7,221 nucleotides of DNA, taken from Clostridia bacterium. Its GTDB lineage: Bacteria; Bacillota; Clostridia; Oscillospirales; Acutalibacteraceae. The DNA lies in the NCBI GenBank assembly GCA_900754145.1, contig CAAEBW010000130.1, positions 1 through 7,221 of the forward strand. Direction: 5' to 3'. A model generated the notes under the pieces. That model was not told the DNA's origin, ran no database searches, and saw nothing but the letters and a program-made list of their open reading frames with translations. A program made the position numbers and the translations under genes. Positions 1-7,112 of the stretch are shown here, in pieces; position 1 is the first letter of the stretch; each line of letters begins with the position of its first letter.

Positions 1-18
1 ATATTCTCTGTGCTTCAT
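1..18 (-). CDS. Start of a downstream gene cut by the window edge
   Basis: Only the first six codons (MKHREY) are visible. The start is supported by a strong Shine-Dalgarno sequence (AAGGAGGAG, 35..27) and by an ATGA overlap with the stop codon of the preceding toxin-derived frame (TGA at 17..15). This is the usual arrangement for translationally coupled genes. The product cannot be identified from six residues. Confidence 0.5.
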
Positions 19-430
19 ATCGAAAGCTCCTCCTTCGTTCTCAATATATGAACGACGGCTTGTACCGTATAACGGGGTTCGTTCTTTTTCGTAAGCCCCG
101 GACGAATTAAAAGCGCTTTGTCGGCTGCAAGAGCATCTCCGGCGTCAAGCGTTCCGATATGCTTTTTCAAACGCTGCTTATCAATGGTGTGCATCTGTTC
201 AAGCAGAATAACAGAGTCTTTGTTAAAAGCCTCCAGCTTCTTAACAGCCGTATGCGCAGGCAGCTTTGCCCTTGTGTTTACTCGGCTTGCAGCAGCGGCG
301 GCAGACAATAGGGCTGTGCCTGTTGCCTGCATCATTGGAAAGAATAAGTACAAATTGCGCGCCTTCCCGTTCCGAGCCGGTACCGTGACCCAAGCGGCGT
401 AATTGTGCCGAACAGCAAAGCGCCCGTCAT
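15..430 (-). pseudogene. MazF/PemK-type endoribonuclease toxin, frameshifted pseudogene
   Basis: MazF/PemK toxins are about 110-residue ribosome-independent mRNA interferases held in check by a partner antitoxin. Three reading frames together give a recognisable MazF. A short piece (NYAAW, about 404..390) is followed, in another frame (about 395..305), by GTGSEREGAQFVLILSND and AGNRHSPIV. A further frame then gives AAAAASRVN, AKLPAHTAV, KDSVILLEQMHTIDKQRLKK and ALLIRPGL, which match the family's C-terminal half (AKLPTH, DSVILLEQ and TIDK-type motifs). At least two indels separate the pieces, one near 390-395 and one near 300-307. The family's catalytic Arg in the 'RPVLIIQND'-type stretch appears as Gln (AQFVLILSND), a further sign of loss of function, though this depends on my alignment by eye. 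The last frame adds about 25 residues after the usual MazF end and stops in an ATGA overlap with the next gene. The ATG at 430..428 overlaps the stop of the small upstream ORF. A sequencing error could explain one frameshift, less easily both. Confidence 0.75.
27..35 (-). promoter_or_regulatory. Ribosome binding site for the gene starting at 18
   Basis: AAGGAGGAG on the minus strand, eight bases upstream of the ATG at 18..16. It lies inside the last codons of the preceding frame, so the downstream gene may still be translated although the toxin reading frame before it is broken. Confidence 0.6.
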
Positions 431-534
431 AAGAATTTTCTTACAACGAGCGCTCTTTTGTGCTTTCGATATAGACTTGCAGGTTCAATTTCTCCTTGTT
501 CAATCGCATATAGCGTCTCTGTTCGGTTTTGCAT
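427..534 (-). CDS. Small 35-residue ORF coupled to the toxin remnant; unknown, possible antitoxin or gene remnant
   Basis: The ORF encodes a basic 35-residue peptide beginning MQNRTETLYAIEQGEIEP and ending LYRKHKRALVVRKFL. Its TGA (429..427) overlaps the ATG at 430..428 of the MazF-like gene. Antitoxin genes commonly sit directly upstream of mazF with such an overlap, so a truncated antitoxin is a reasonable guess, but I do not recognise the family. The region before the ATG (AGCGGAA close to the start) is a poor ribosome binding site. The frame stays open upstream into the tail of the nucleotidyltransferase gene and still looks protein-like, so this may be the 3' end of a longer gene that was cut when the two modules were joined. 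Confidence 0.4.
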   Translation of the reverse strand: MQNRTETLYAIEQGEIEPASLYRKHKRALVVRKFL

Positions 535-581
535 TTCCGCTAAACGGTACGGCAAAAGAGATATGGACAGTGATAGCGCAT

Positions 582-2207
582 TCAGAACCGAAGCATCCCA
601 TATCGCGACGGATTGTGTAGCTGTACGCTTATATTAGACCAGCATTGCACCGTGTCCAACTCCGGTTCGTCCGTATCTACATCATTGAGGATAACGTCCA
701 AGCCCAAATAATTTAACGTATGAAAATCAATCTCAAAAAGTTCCCATTTCAATTTAAGATTCATTTTATACCCGTTGTTTTCCAGCTTGATTTCATAACA
801 CGAATCTTCCAGCCGGATAGCTTGATTGCCGCGCTCGTCCGACCATTTGTTGTTATACATCATTTGTACCTTCAGGATATTGTTTTCGTCAAACACCGGC
901 GTGACGAATAATCCGGTTATAGGGTGCGTGTTTTGATAATGATAACAGGGATTGTATATAAAAATGTTAAAGCTTTCGCCCCATGCGTTTGGAACGCCCG
1001 GACCGGATATTTTTAGGCAATCGTCCATTACGGATATGCTGAAATACAAGTATTGTGCATCATAAGATAATTGAATATGGGCGCTGCAATGTGTTTCCCG
1101 AGCCTGTAAAAACGGATAGCGCAGAATCGAACCGTATTTATCCTTTGTGACGCTTTCCCAGTTATTATCAATACAAAGCTCGGCTTTTCCGTTCTTAAAT
1201 TCTGCCGAGATGGATTCAGAAAGGGAATACTTGATAAAATCAATCCCTTTTTGACAGAAGCCGTCTTTGATTATATCTGCGGCATCCAAATTTGTTATGA
1301 ATTGGGACGAAACGGCATCCTGTGCGTTGACGGCATAATTGCTGCACCTTTCAAGCCTGTTTTTATCAATAAAATGGAAATCAAAGACCGTATTTAATAT
1401 ATGATTCGCCACGCTTATATCATAATGAAATCCCAACAAAGAAATTCTGTCATATATTTCTTCAAGCTTGTTTTCCAAACCGTATTTGTAAAAAATAAGG
1501 ATTGCATCGAACAGGCTTTTATAATGAAGCGGCACGGAAAAAATTTTTTTATGCAGCCACTCCTGCTCGTAATAAGATATGATATGACGGCCAAAGTGCT
1601 CGAGTCCGAAAACAAAACGGTCAACGGGACTCAAAACATAATACCCCGAATCTAACGGAAGAACATCCTGCATAACGGCTTTTGTCAAATCCATATTGTT
1701 ATATTCTTTTAACTGCTTCCATGTGTTTTTCAACACCGTATGGATTTCTATGCATACCGTTATATTGCCGTATTTTTTGAAAATCGGGTCGATGTGTGCT
1801 TGATGGGCCGAAACGCTTAGGTCGTATTGGACGTTGGAAGCGTTTAACGGCTTATCGGAAAACGAATAGCCCAAAGACGCCAAATTTTCGATGAAAGGGT
1901 AAATATTCTCTTCATCGATGAGCAAGTCGATATCATTATATGTTCGGAAATATTCGCTGTACAGATCTTCATCTTCGGCAAAGCCCTTCATTAAAGCGAC
2001 AGCGCCGTTATACGGTGCGGCGTCGTAAATATCACGAATGGCTTTCTGATAATACTTTTTTAGCTTGTTGTAATACATCAATTGGAATTTGCTCATACGG
2101 CTAAGCGGTCTCTGCAGAAAATCCAATTCATAAACATAATTTGTCAAACCGGCGTTTTTCATAGTCTCGCAAAAAAACAAATAATGTTCATATGCAGCGG
2201 CAATCAA
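582..2207 (-). CDS. Nucleotidyltransferase family protein (PF14907-like) with C-terminal CBM9-like carbohydrate-binding domain
   Basis: The predicted protein has 541 residues from a TTG start at 2207. This start is chosen because AAGGGAGG (2223..2216) lies eight bases upstream. ATG codons at 2237 and 2234 are alternatives but have no good ribosome binding site and overlap the exporter gene. Numbered from TTG, residues about 65-160 carry the signature of the PF14907 nucleotidyltransferase family: ALMKGFAE (about 71-78), LY..YFRTYNDIDLLID (about 82-98, probable metal-binding Asp92 and Asp94), LASLGY, and EIHTVLK (about 154-160). Residues about 340-541 resemble CBM9: an AHIQLSYDAQYLYFSISVMDD strand pair, GESFNIFIYN, YKMNLKLKW, then LGLDVILNDVD, a Trp near the end and NPSRYGMLRF. 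CBM9 modules bind sugars. Relatives of the N-terminal domain occur in lasso peptide clusters beside HPr-like kinases (pseudomycoidin PsmN), where they are linked to sugar addition on a phosphorylated peptide. I infer a similar role in decorating the exported peptide. No signal peptide is seen, so the protein is probably cytoplasmic. It follows the exporter gene by 19 bases and is the last gene of the operon in this window. Confidence 0.85.
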   Translation of the reverse strand: MIAAAYEHYLFFCETMKNAGLTNYVYELDFLQRPLSRMSKFQLMYYNKLKKYYQKAIRDIYDAAPYNGAVALMKGFAEDEDLYSEYFRTYNDIDLLIDEENIYPFIENLASLGYSFSDKPLNASNVQYDLSVSAHQAHIDPIFKKYGNITVCIEIHTVLKNTWKQLKEYNNMDLTKAVMQDVLPLDSGYYVLSPVDRFVFGLEHFGRHIISYYEQEWLHKKIFSVPLHYKSLFDAILIFYKYGLENKLEEIYDRISLLGFHYDISVANHILNTVFDFHFIDKNRLERCSNYAVNAQDAVSSQFITNLDAADIIKDGFCQKGIDFIKYSLSESISAEFKNGKAELCIDNNWESVTKDKYGSILRYPFLQARETHCSAHIQLSYDAQYLYFSISVMDDCLKISGPGVPNAWGESFNIFIYNPCYHYQNTHPITGLFVTPVFDENNILKVQMMYNNKWSDERGNQAIRLEDSCYEIKLENNGYKMNLKLKWELFEIDFHTLNYLGLDVILNDVDTDEPELDTVQCWSNISVQLHNPSRYGMLRF

Positions 2208-2215
2208 TATAACGG

Positions 2216-2223
2216 CCTCCCTT
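2216..2223 (-). promoter_or_regulatory. Ribosome binding site deciding the nucleotidyltransferase TTG start
   Basis: AAGGGAGG on the minus strand, just after the TAA stop of the upstream exporter (2229..2227) and eight bases before TTG at 2207. It is the only strong Shine-Dalgarno sequence near the 5' end of this gene, which favours the TTG over the upstream ATG codons. Confidence 0.6.
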
Positions 2224-2226
2224 AAG

Positions 2227-3990
2227 TTAGACATCATATTTTTCGGCCTGAGCAGACCACATTTTGAAGTAGATGCCCTGTTTTTCAATCAGCTCACGGT
2301 GGGTACCCTGCTCGACAACGACACCGTCCTCAAGTACGATGATATTGTCAAAGCGGTGCATGCAAGCCAACCGGTGTGTGATATAGATGACTGTTTTTCC
2401 TTCGGAGCGATCCAGTATATCGCGGATGAAGCGGTACTCAACCATCGGGTCAAGCGAAGCCGTCGGCTCGTCAAAGAGCAAAAACGGCGTTTGGCGGTAG
2501 AAGGTGCGTGCCAGCACCACGCTGTGCCACTGTCCCTCCGATAAATCGGTACCGTCGGCGTCATATTCCTTATTCAGCGGCGTTTGGTCTCCCTGCGGAA
2601 GCGTTTCGGCGATAGCGTCGCAGCCTGAGCAGGCAAGCGCATACATATACCTTTCCCTGTCCACCTCATCGCTCATCGAAATATTTTCACGGATACCGAA
2701 CGGATACTTGCAATAGTCCTGAAACGCCACGGAAAAGGCGGCGTATCTGTCTCGGTTGGCAATCTCCCGCGCTTCGGTCTGCCCGAACAGAATATCCCCC
2801 TCATAATCGTTGTACAGCCCTAAAAGCAGCTTGGACAGCGTGGTTTTGCCCGCGCCGTTGTGTCCGACAATGGCCGTTCGCTCACCATTCCTGATTGTCA
2901 AGCTAAGCCCGTTCAGCGCGTTCCGTCCGCTCTCCGAATAGGAATAGGTGAGGTTGCGGAACACAATATCGGCTGTCTCATCCAGCGGCTTTCCGTCGCG
3001 TTTTTCCTCCTCATACTCGAAAAATTCCATAAAGTCGTTTGCTCTCTTGAAGTCTGAAGCAATGGCGCTTATATGACTACTCATATTTTGCAATTCGGTA
3101 TTTAAGTTGCCGATCAGCTCTATCGCGACCCAGAAATTGCCTATCGTCATTTTGGCTGCCCATACGCCTAACCCAAGCGCGAAATATATGCCGTAGTACA
3201 GCAGCGTCGGCACGAGCTTGAGCAGGGTGCTGCGATTGGTCATCTTTAGGTTAAAACGCACGGACTCGTCCTGCATTTTGCCGAAAAGCTTCTTTCGCTG
3301 CTGTATAAGCCGGTCGAACGACTGAAACAGCTTCAGCTCCTGTATGGTGGTACGACCGGCAATAAATGCAAAGAGCGAATTTAATTTGGTCTCCATATTG
3401 ATTCGCGATTCTGCGAATGTTATCGTTGAAACACCTTTTTTCGTCTCCCAGAGACATACGGGTACATACGTCAGGAAAAAGAGCAGCCCGATCCACGGCG
3501 ATATGCTGACCAGCGCCGCTGCCGCAATCACAATGCTCACAATACCTGACAGAAGCATAATACAGCTTATGAAAAAAAAATGTATCTTTCCTGCGTTGAA
3601 TTGACTGATATTGGCATTGGAGCGATAGAGCGCGTTTGTTTCAAAATAGTCCATCTTTATACGGGATATTTTACGCAGACGCTCGATACGCAGGCTTTCG
3701 TCCGCGTCATATTGCGTTAAGGTCCTGCGAAAGTTGGAGTAACACTGCAGCCCCTCGTTCAGCAGCTCAGAGCCTACGATGAGCGCAACCATCAGCAATA
3801 TGCGTTGGAAGCTGCCCTCCGAACGGTAGGTCACGGCGTCCAGCACCGCACCCGCGCAGTAGATGCCGGCATAGAGCTTCAGCTTACCGGTAATCTCCAA
3901 CAGCACGAAGTAAACCGCCAGACTTTTATTGTATTTCCATTGCAGCCTGCAAATGGCTGCAAAATTTTTCTTGAATGCGCTCCACTTCAT
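2227..3990 (-). CDS. ABC exporter, fused membrane and ATPase domains (second of pair)
   Basis: The 587-residue protein has the half-transporter layout of peptide and lipid exporters. The N-terminal membrane domain has hydrophobic segments near residues 24-50, 62-80, 137-162, 164-182 and 258-278. The ATPase domain shows Walker A GHNGAGKTT (376-384), Q-loop Gln424 in FQDYCKYPF, signature LSEGQ (483-487, instead of the common LSGGQ), Walker B FLLFDEPTASLD (503-514) with the catalytic Glu present, and the switch His in ITHR (539). All ATP-binding elements are intact. The ATG overlaps the stop of the first exporter gene (ATGA at 3990..3987) and has a strong ribosome binding site. Coupling with a closely similar partner points to a heterodimer in the cytoplasmic membrane. 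The context suggests export of a modified peptide, possibly with self-protection. The N-terminal part shows no C39 leader-peptidase domain, so any leader is removed elsewhere. Confidence 0.93.
   Translation of the reverse strand: MKWSAFKKNFAAICRLQWKYNKSLAVYFVLLEITGKLKLYAGIYCAGAVLDAVTYRSEGSFQRILLMVALIVGSELLNEGLQCYSNFRRTLTQYDADESLRIERLRKISRIKMDYFETNALYRSNANISQFNAGKIHFFFISCIMLLSGIVSIVIAAAALVSISPWIGLLFFLTYVPVCLWETKKGVSTITFAESRINMETKLNSLFAFIAGRTTIQELKLFQSFDRLIQQRKKLFGKMQDESVRFNLKMTNRSTLLKLVPTLLYYGIYFALGLGVWAAKMTIGNFWVAIELIGNLNTELQNMSSHISAIASDFKRANDFMEFFEYEEEKRDGKPLDETADIVFRNLTYSYSESGRNALNGLSLTIRNGERTAIVGHNGAGKTTLSKLLLGLYNDYEGDILFGQTEAREIANRDRYAAFSVAFQDYCKYPFGIRENISMSDEVDRERYMYALACSGCDAIAETLPQGDQTPLNKEYDADGTDLSEGQWHSVVLARTFYRQTPFLLFDEPTASLDPMVEYRFIRDILDRSEGKTVIYITHRLACMHRFDNIIVLEDGVVVEQGTHRELIEKQGIYFKMWSAQAEKYDV
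2826..2859. repeat. Near-identical Walker A DNA shared by the two exporter genes (copy 1)
   Basis: The 34 bases covering the Walker A region of the second exporter match 4601..4634 of the first exporter at 33 of 34 positions by eye, a direct repeat about 1775 bases apart. Flanking DNA diverges. It reflects paralogy of the two genes, perhaps with local gene conversion. Confidence 0.6.
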
Positions 3991-5801
3991 ATATGCCCCT
4001 CCTCATATTCGGACGCCTGTGTGACAAACATCGTTTTGTACAAGCCGCCGCGCTGCATCAGCTCTGTATGCGAGCCAATGTCCACAATGCGCCCCTTATC
4101 CATAACAATGATTTTGTCAACGTTTACACAGCAGGACAAACGGTGCGATATGATGATAACGGTATGCGCGTCATATTGCTCGAGCAAAGTATCCATAAAA
4201 TGCTTTTCGGCAAGCGGATCCATAGAATTGGAGGGTTCGTCGAACATCAGCACCTCACGTTTCCTGTACAATGCGCGTGCCAAAGCGAGCCTGTGCCACT
4301 GTCCCTCGGACAGCTCGGTTCCGTCCTCGGCGAACACCTTGTTCAGCATCGTTTCACAGCCGTCCTTGAGCGCAGAGATAAAGTCCTCGGCGTCTACCTT
4401 GGTTATCGCCTCGCTCAGATCGTTTTCGTCGGCATTCGACGGGTCGCTGAGCGTTATATTATCCCTTACGCTGAACGGGTATTTGCAGTACGCCTGCATC
4501 GCGACCGTAAACAGCCCGTAAACCGAGCGCTTGTCAAGCGTTCGACCGTCCTTGCCGCTGTAGAAAAGCTCGCCCTCGTAGTCGCTGTACAATCCGAGCA
4601 GCAGCTTGGAGAGCGTGGTTTTGCCCGCGCCGTTCGGACCGACGATGCAGACCTTTTCACGCGGTTTGATTTGCAGGCTTATGTTTTCCAGCACAGCCCT
4701 GTCGCTGTTCGGGTATGTAAAGCAAAGGTTTCGCGCCTCAATGCCGCCGAAGCCGGGTGAAAGCCGCTCGCCGTCGAGGTTTTCCTCCTCGCAGTTCAGG
4801 ATGAAATTCAGATCCTCCACAGAAAGAGCGGTGTCATACAGAGAACCGAACATACTTGTCGCATGTCGAACCATATGCATTAAATTTTGTGATACGCCGA
4901 ACAGATAGGTGAACTGACCGGGCGTGATAAGCCCGCGCAGTGCTCGGTATGCATACAGGAGGTACAGCCCGTATTTGCAGAAAATTTCGGTAAAGGTTAC
5001 GAGCATTTGGAGCACAAGATTTTTTTTGCCGACCTCCTTCTTGCGTTCGATGATGCTTTGATACAAAACATTTTGCTTTCGCTCGAAAAACGCGGCGCTG
5101 CCGTTCAGCTTGATGTCCTGTATCGCCGGCTTCTGTGCAAAGAGACCGGACAAAAAGTCCAGCTTCCGCATCTCCGGCGTATTGATTCGGGCTTCGTTGA
5201 TTACAATATCGCCTATTTTTACCCAAAGCAGAATGTATACGCTTTCGATAACAATCACGGCACCGGCAATCCAAATGCGGTTTGAAAACAGTATAACGGC
5301 AGCCGTGATTGCGGAAATCAGACAGTTTAGAAAGTTGTTTGTATAGTTGAAAACGCGCAGCGTGTTTCTCGACGCCATAGAGCGCGCGCGGTTAAAGCGG
5401 TCGTAGAAATCGTTCTGCTCGAAATATTCCATCTTGATGACGGCCGCCTTGCGTATGATGAGGTTCTGCATACGCTCGTTGGATTCGGCGTCCATTTTTT
5501 GTCTGAACACGGTAAGATAGTTGGAATAAACCGAAGAAAAGAGAGTGACGAAGAACACCGCGAAGCATAAAAGCAACAGCTTATTGGCGAAGTTGGGTTC
5601 ATCACCGACGCTTGCGCGCGTGATAAGATCGACGAGCAGCTTTACGAGATAAAGGCGCGTATAGGTTATGATGTTGGTAAGCACGACGTCGTCAAGCAGT
5701 CCGAAGAAAAAGGTTTTTTTGGAGATACGCCATGCGATTTTATATGACAGCGCGATGTTTGACAGCGCCGTCCTGACTTTTTCAAGCTTTTGTTGTTTCA
5801 T
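3987..5801 (-). CDS. ABC exporter, fused membrane and ATPase domains (first of pair)
   Basis: The 604-residue half-transporter has membrane segments near residues 31-60, 74-93, 157-174, 177-197 and 262-286, followed by the ATPase. Walker A is GPNGAGKTT (388-396), the Q-loop Gln436 lies in MQAYCKYPF, the signature is LSEGQ (497-501), Walker B is VLMFDEPS (517-524) and the switch His is in ISHR (553). The D-loop reads NSMD instead of the common ASLD seen in its partner. AAGGAGG (5821..5815) lies 13 bases before the ATG, slightly far but the only good site. It follows the kinase-like gene by 18 bases and overlaps the next exporter gene by 4. The two exporters share unusual motifs (YCKYPF, LSEGQWH, LLGLY.DYEG), so they are paralogues from one subfamily and likely work together. 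Substrate is inferred from context only: a modified peptide. Confidence 0.93.
   Translation of the reverse strand: MKQQKLEKVRTALSNIALSYKIAWRISKKTFFFGLLDDVVLTNIITYTRLYLVKLLVDLITRASVGDEPNFANKLLLLCFAVFFVTLFSSVYSNYLTVFRQKMDAESNERMQNLIIRKAAVIKMEYFEQNDFYDRFNRARSMASRNTLRVFNYTNNFLNCLISAITAAVILFSNRIWIAGAVIVIESVYILLWVKIGDIVINEARINTPEMRKLDFLSGLFAQKPAIQDIKLNGSAAFFERKQNVLYQSIIERKKEVGKKNLVLQMLVTFTEIFCKYGLYLLYAYRALRGLITPGQFTYLFGVSQNLMHMVRHATSMFGSLYDTALSVEDLNFILNCEEENLDGERLSPGFGGIEARNLCFTYPNSDRAVLENISLQIKPREKVCIVGPNGAGKTTLSKLLLGLYSDYEGELFYSGKDGRTLDKRSVYGLFTVAMQAYCKYPFSVRDNITLSDPSNADENDLSEAITKVDAEDFISALKDGCETMLNKVFAEDGTELSEGQWHRLALARALYRKREVLMFDEPSNSMDPLAEKHFMDTLLEQYDAHTVIIISHRLSCCVNVDKIIVMDKGRIVDIGSHTELMQRGGLYKTMFVTQASEYEEGHI
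3996..4004 (-). promoter_or_regulatory. Ribosome binding site for the second ABC exporter
   Basis: GAGGAGGGG on the minus strand, five bases before the ATG at 3990..3988. It lies inside the last codons of the preceding exporter gene and supports both the start site and translational coupling. Confidence 0.65.
4601..4634. repeat. Near-identical Walker A DNA shared by the two exporter genes (copy 2)
   Basis: Partner of the copy at 2826..2859, differing at one base by eye. Both encode the same lysine- and glycine-rich ATP-binding loop in the same orientation, so recombination between them would delete one ATPase and create a hybrid exporter. Confidence 0.6.
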
Positions 5802-5819
5802 TATGTCGCTTCTGCCTCC

Positions 5820-6701
5820 TTATGTTTCTGATGAATCGGCTTCCGGCAGCTTCATATTTTTTAACTGTGTGAGATCATCCGGATACAGCAGCTCCCGGCA
5901 ATTAAAAAGGGCAAGATTGGTTTGGATAAAATCGACTGCTGCATTAAGCAGGTTGGAGGGCAGGGCTTTTCTGCCATATGTATTCATTGATAGATATATG
6001 CGGGATTTTGTCGGACCATAAGCGGAATATGCAAATTCACATATGGAGGATTTGCGATTCAAAAAGATTACGGATTTAACGGGAACAGGGCACACACGGG
6101 AATCCAACAGATAATTGCGTTCATCCTCTTTGATATATGAGTCGCTGCAAAGGTCAGCCGGAGGCGCCAGTTCCGCGCTTGATACGGTTCGCATTTTTAT
6201 TTTTGCTGCCCCGGGAAATATATGTAATTTCCCGTTTAGGACTTTCATTGGCGCTATATCATCGCATAGAACGGCAGCGTCCAAATATTTATACGCAGCA
6301 AATGCCATTGTCGATTTGCCGGCATGGGAATGACCGGAAAACAAATAGGCAAAGCCGTTCCACACAACTGCGGAAGCGTGTAAAAGAAAATAGTTTCGCT
6401 CAAACAGAAGCAGGCTAAAAGCCTTCCCGGCAAGCAGCTCAAAAAATATATGGATGTCATCGGTATATATTGTAAGCTCTCCGATTACAGGACTTTCGGG
6501 CAAACGATTATATGTGATGACATATTCCGGATAAGCATTGATTGCCCATGTGTCGTTTCTGCCGCAGGAGACCTGCTCATAATATGGAATACTGTGCCGA
6601 AAAACATAAATCTCCGCTTCCGCATCTTGTATATGTCCGTGCCGCAAAAACGGAATATCCGTATCCGTGCTAATGTTCAAATTGAAAGCGTTATATTTCA
6701 T
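5820..6701 (-). CDS. HPr kinase-like protein of RiPP cluster type (putative peptide kinase)
   Basis: The 293-residue protein resembles the C-terminal catalytic domain of HPr kinase/phosphorylase. Residues about 104-150 read YFLLHASAV, a P-loop GHSHAGKST (123-131) and AAVLCDDIAP with the paired acidic residues Asp147-Asp148 expected to bind metal. They are followed by IFPGAAKIK (161-169), another typical stretch of these kinases. The first 100 residues (MKYNAFNLNIS onward) match the N-terminal region of the kinase-like proteins in RiPP clusters and not the N-terminal domain of true HPr kinase. In paeninodin-type lasso clusters such kinases phosphorylate the C-terminal Ser of the precursor peptide. 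I infer a peptide substrate here as well. True carbohydrate-control HPr kinase is unlikely given the surrounding exporters and maturase remnant. It starts 9 bases after the maturase stop, with a modest ribosome binding site (AGCAGG) before the ATG. Confidence 0.85.
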   Translation of the reverse strand: MKYNAFNLNISTDTDIPFLRHGHIQDAEAEIYVFRHSIPYYEQVSCGRNDTWAINAYPEYVITYNRLPESPVIGELTIYTDDIHIFFELLAGKAFSLLLFERNYFLLHASAVVWNGFAYLFSGHSHAGKSTMAFAAYKYLDAAVLCDDIAPMKVLNGKLHIFPGAAKIKMRTVSSAELAPPADLCSDSYIKEDERNYLLDSRVCPVPVKSVIFLNRKSSICEFAYSAYGPTKSRIYLSMNTYGRKALPSNLLNAAVDFIQTNLALFNCRELLYPDDLTQLKNMKLPEADSSET

Positions 6702-6710
6702 ATATCCTGC

Positions 6711-7112
6711 TCATTTCGGTTGATTTAACATCCTTTTGTTATATAGCATATCTGCAACAAGTTCAATATGCCGGTATACAGCCTGCTTATTAAATCTGCA
6801 TTCCGTATTTCCCTCAAGGACAGCGTTGGGGCAAAGGCGACCGACGCATACCGGGTAAAACACGCAGTTGCTGCATTCATCTAACGATAATTTGCATTCG
6901 GTCCATTGAGAAAGCGCGTAAAAATTCATATGGAAATTTTCTCTGTCTATAATTTCGCCGACCTTGTTTTTTTCATCGGTTAAGCAAACCGTACATTTGC
7001 GAATTGCGCCTTTGGCATCAATAACATAACGTGCAAGTGCTATATGTTCCGCTACAGCCAGGATTAAATAACTCGTTAGCGGCAAATATGCTGTCAAACA
7101 ATAAAAGCTCAA
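6711..7112 (-). pseudogene. C-terminal SPASM-domain remnant of a radical SAM peptide maturase
   Basis: The longest frame gives 133 residues from a TTG codon. It carries an almost complete SPASM domain, which holds auxiliary iron-sulfur clusters: VIDAKGAIRKC (30-40, the G-x4-C element), then C80-x2-C83-x5-C89-x4-C94 in CSNCVFYPVCVGRLCP, and a final Cys105. The TVCLTDEKNKVGEI stretch is typical of peptide-modifying maturases. The catalytic radical SAM barrel with its CxxxCxxC motif, about 300 residues, is missing, although about 100 bases remain upstream. The first 25 or so residues of this frame do not look like the family. The expected first SPASM Cys is found in another frame (codon 7056..7054, in NPGC), 14-15 residues before the conserved Gly, as the CX9-15G spacing requires. 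A single frameshift near 7030-7055 plus loss of the 5' part fits best. A short protein made from TTG cannot be excluded but would lack catalysis. It precedes the kinase-like gene by 9 bases. Confidence 0.72.

Noticed and set aside
431..660. Rho-independent terminator after the nucleotidyltransferase gene
   Set aside because: No GC-rich hairpin followed by a run of T was found on the minus strand after the stop at 582.
3805..4521. Long plus-strand open frame (238 codons) opposite the exporters
   Set aside because: It lies antisense to well-supported ATPase and membrane-domain coding sequence, shows no recognisable motif and has no ribosome binding site of note.
3975..4760. Long plus-strand open frame (261 codons) opposite the first exporter
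   Set aside because: It is a shadow of GC-rich coding sequence on the minus strand, overlaps the other plus-strand frame and has no family-like pattern.
4834..5274. Minus-strand open frame of 146 codons inside the first exporter gene
   Set aside because: It lies entirely within the exporter gene in another frame and has a Cys/Arg-rich random composition.
582..7112. Complete lasso peptide cluster
   Set aside because: Kinase and nucleotidyltransferase are typical companions, but no cyclase, leader protease or lasso-type precursor is visible, and the maturase remnant is SPASM type.
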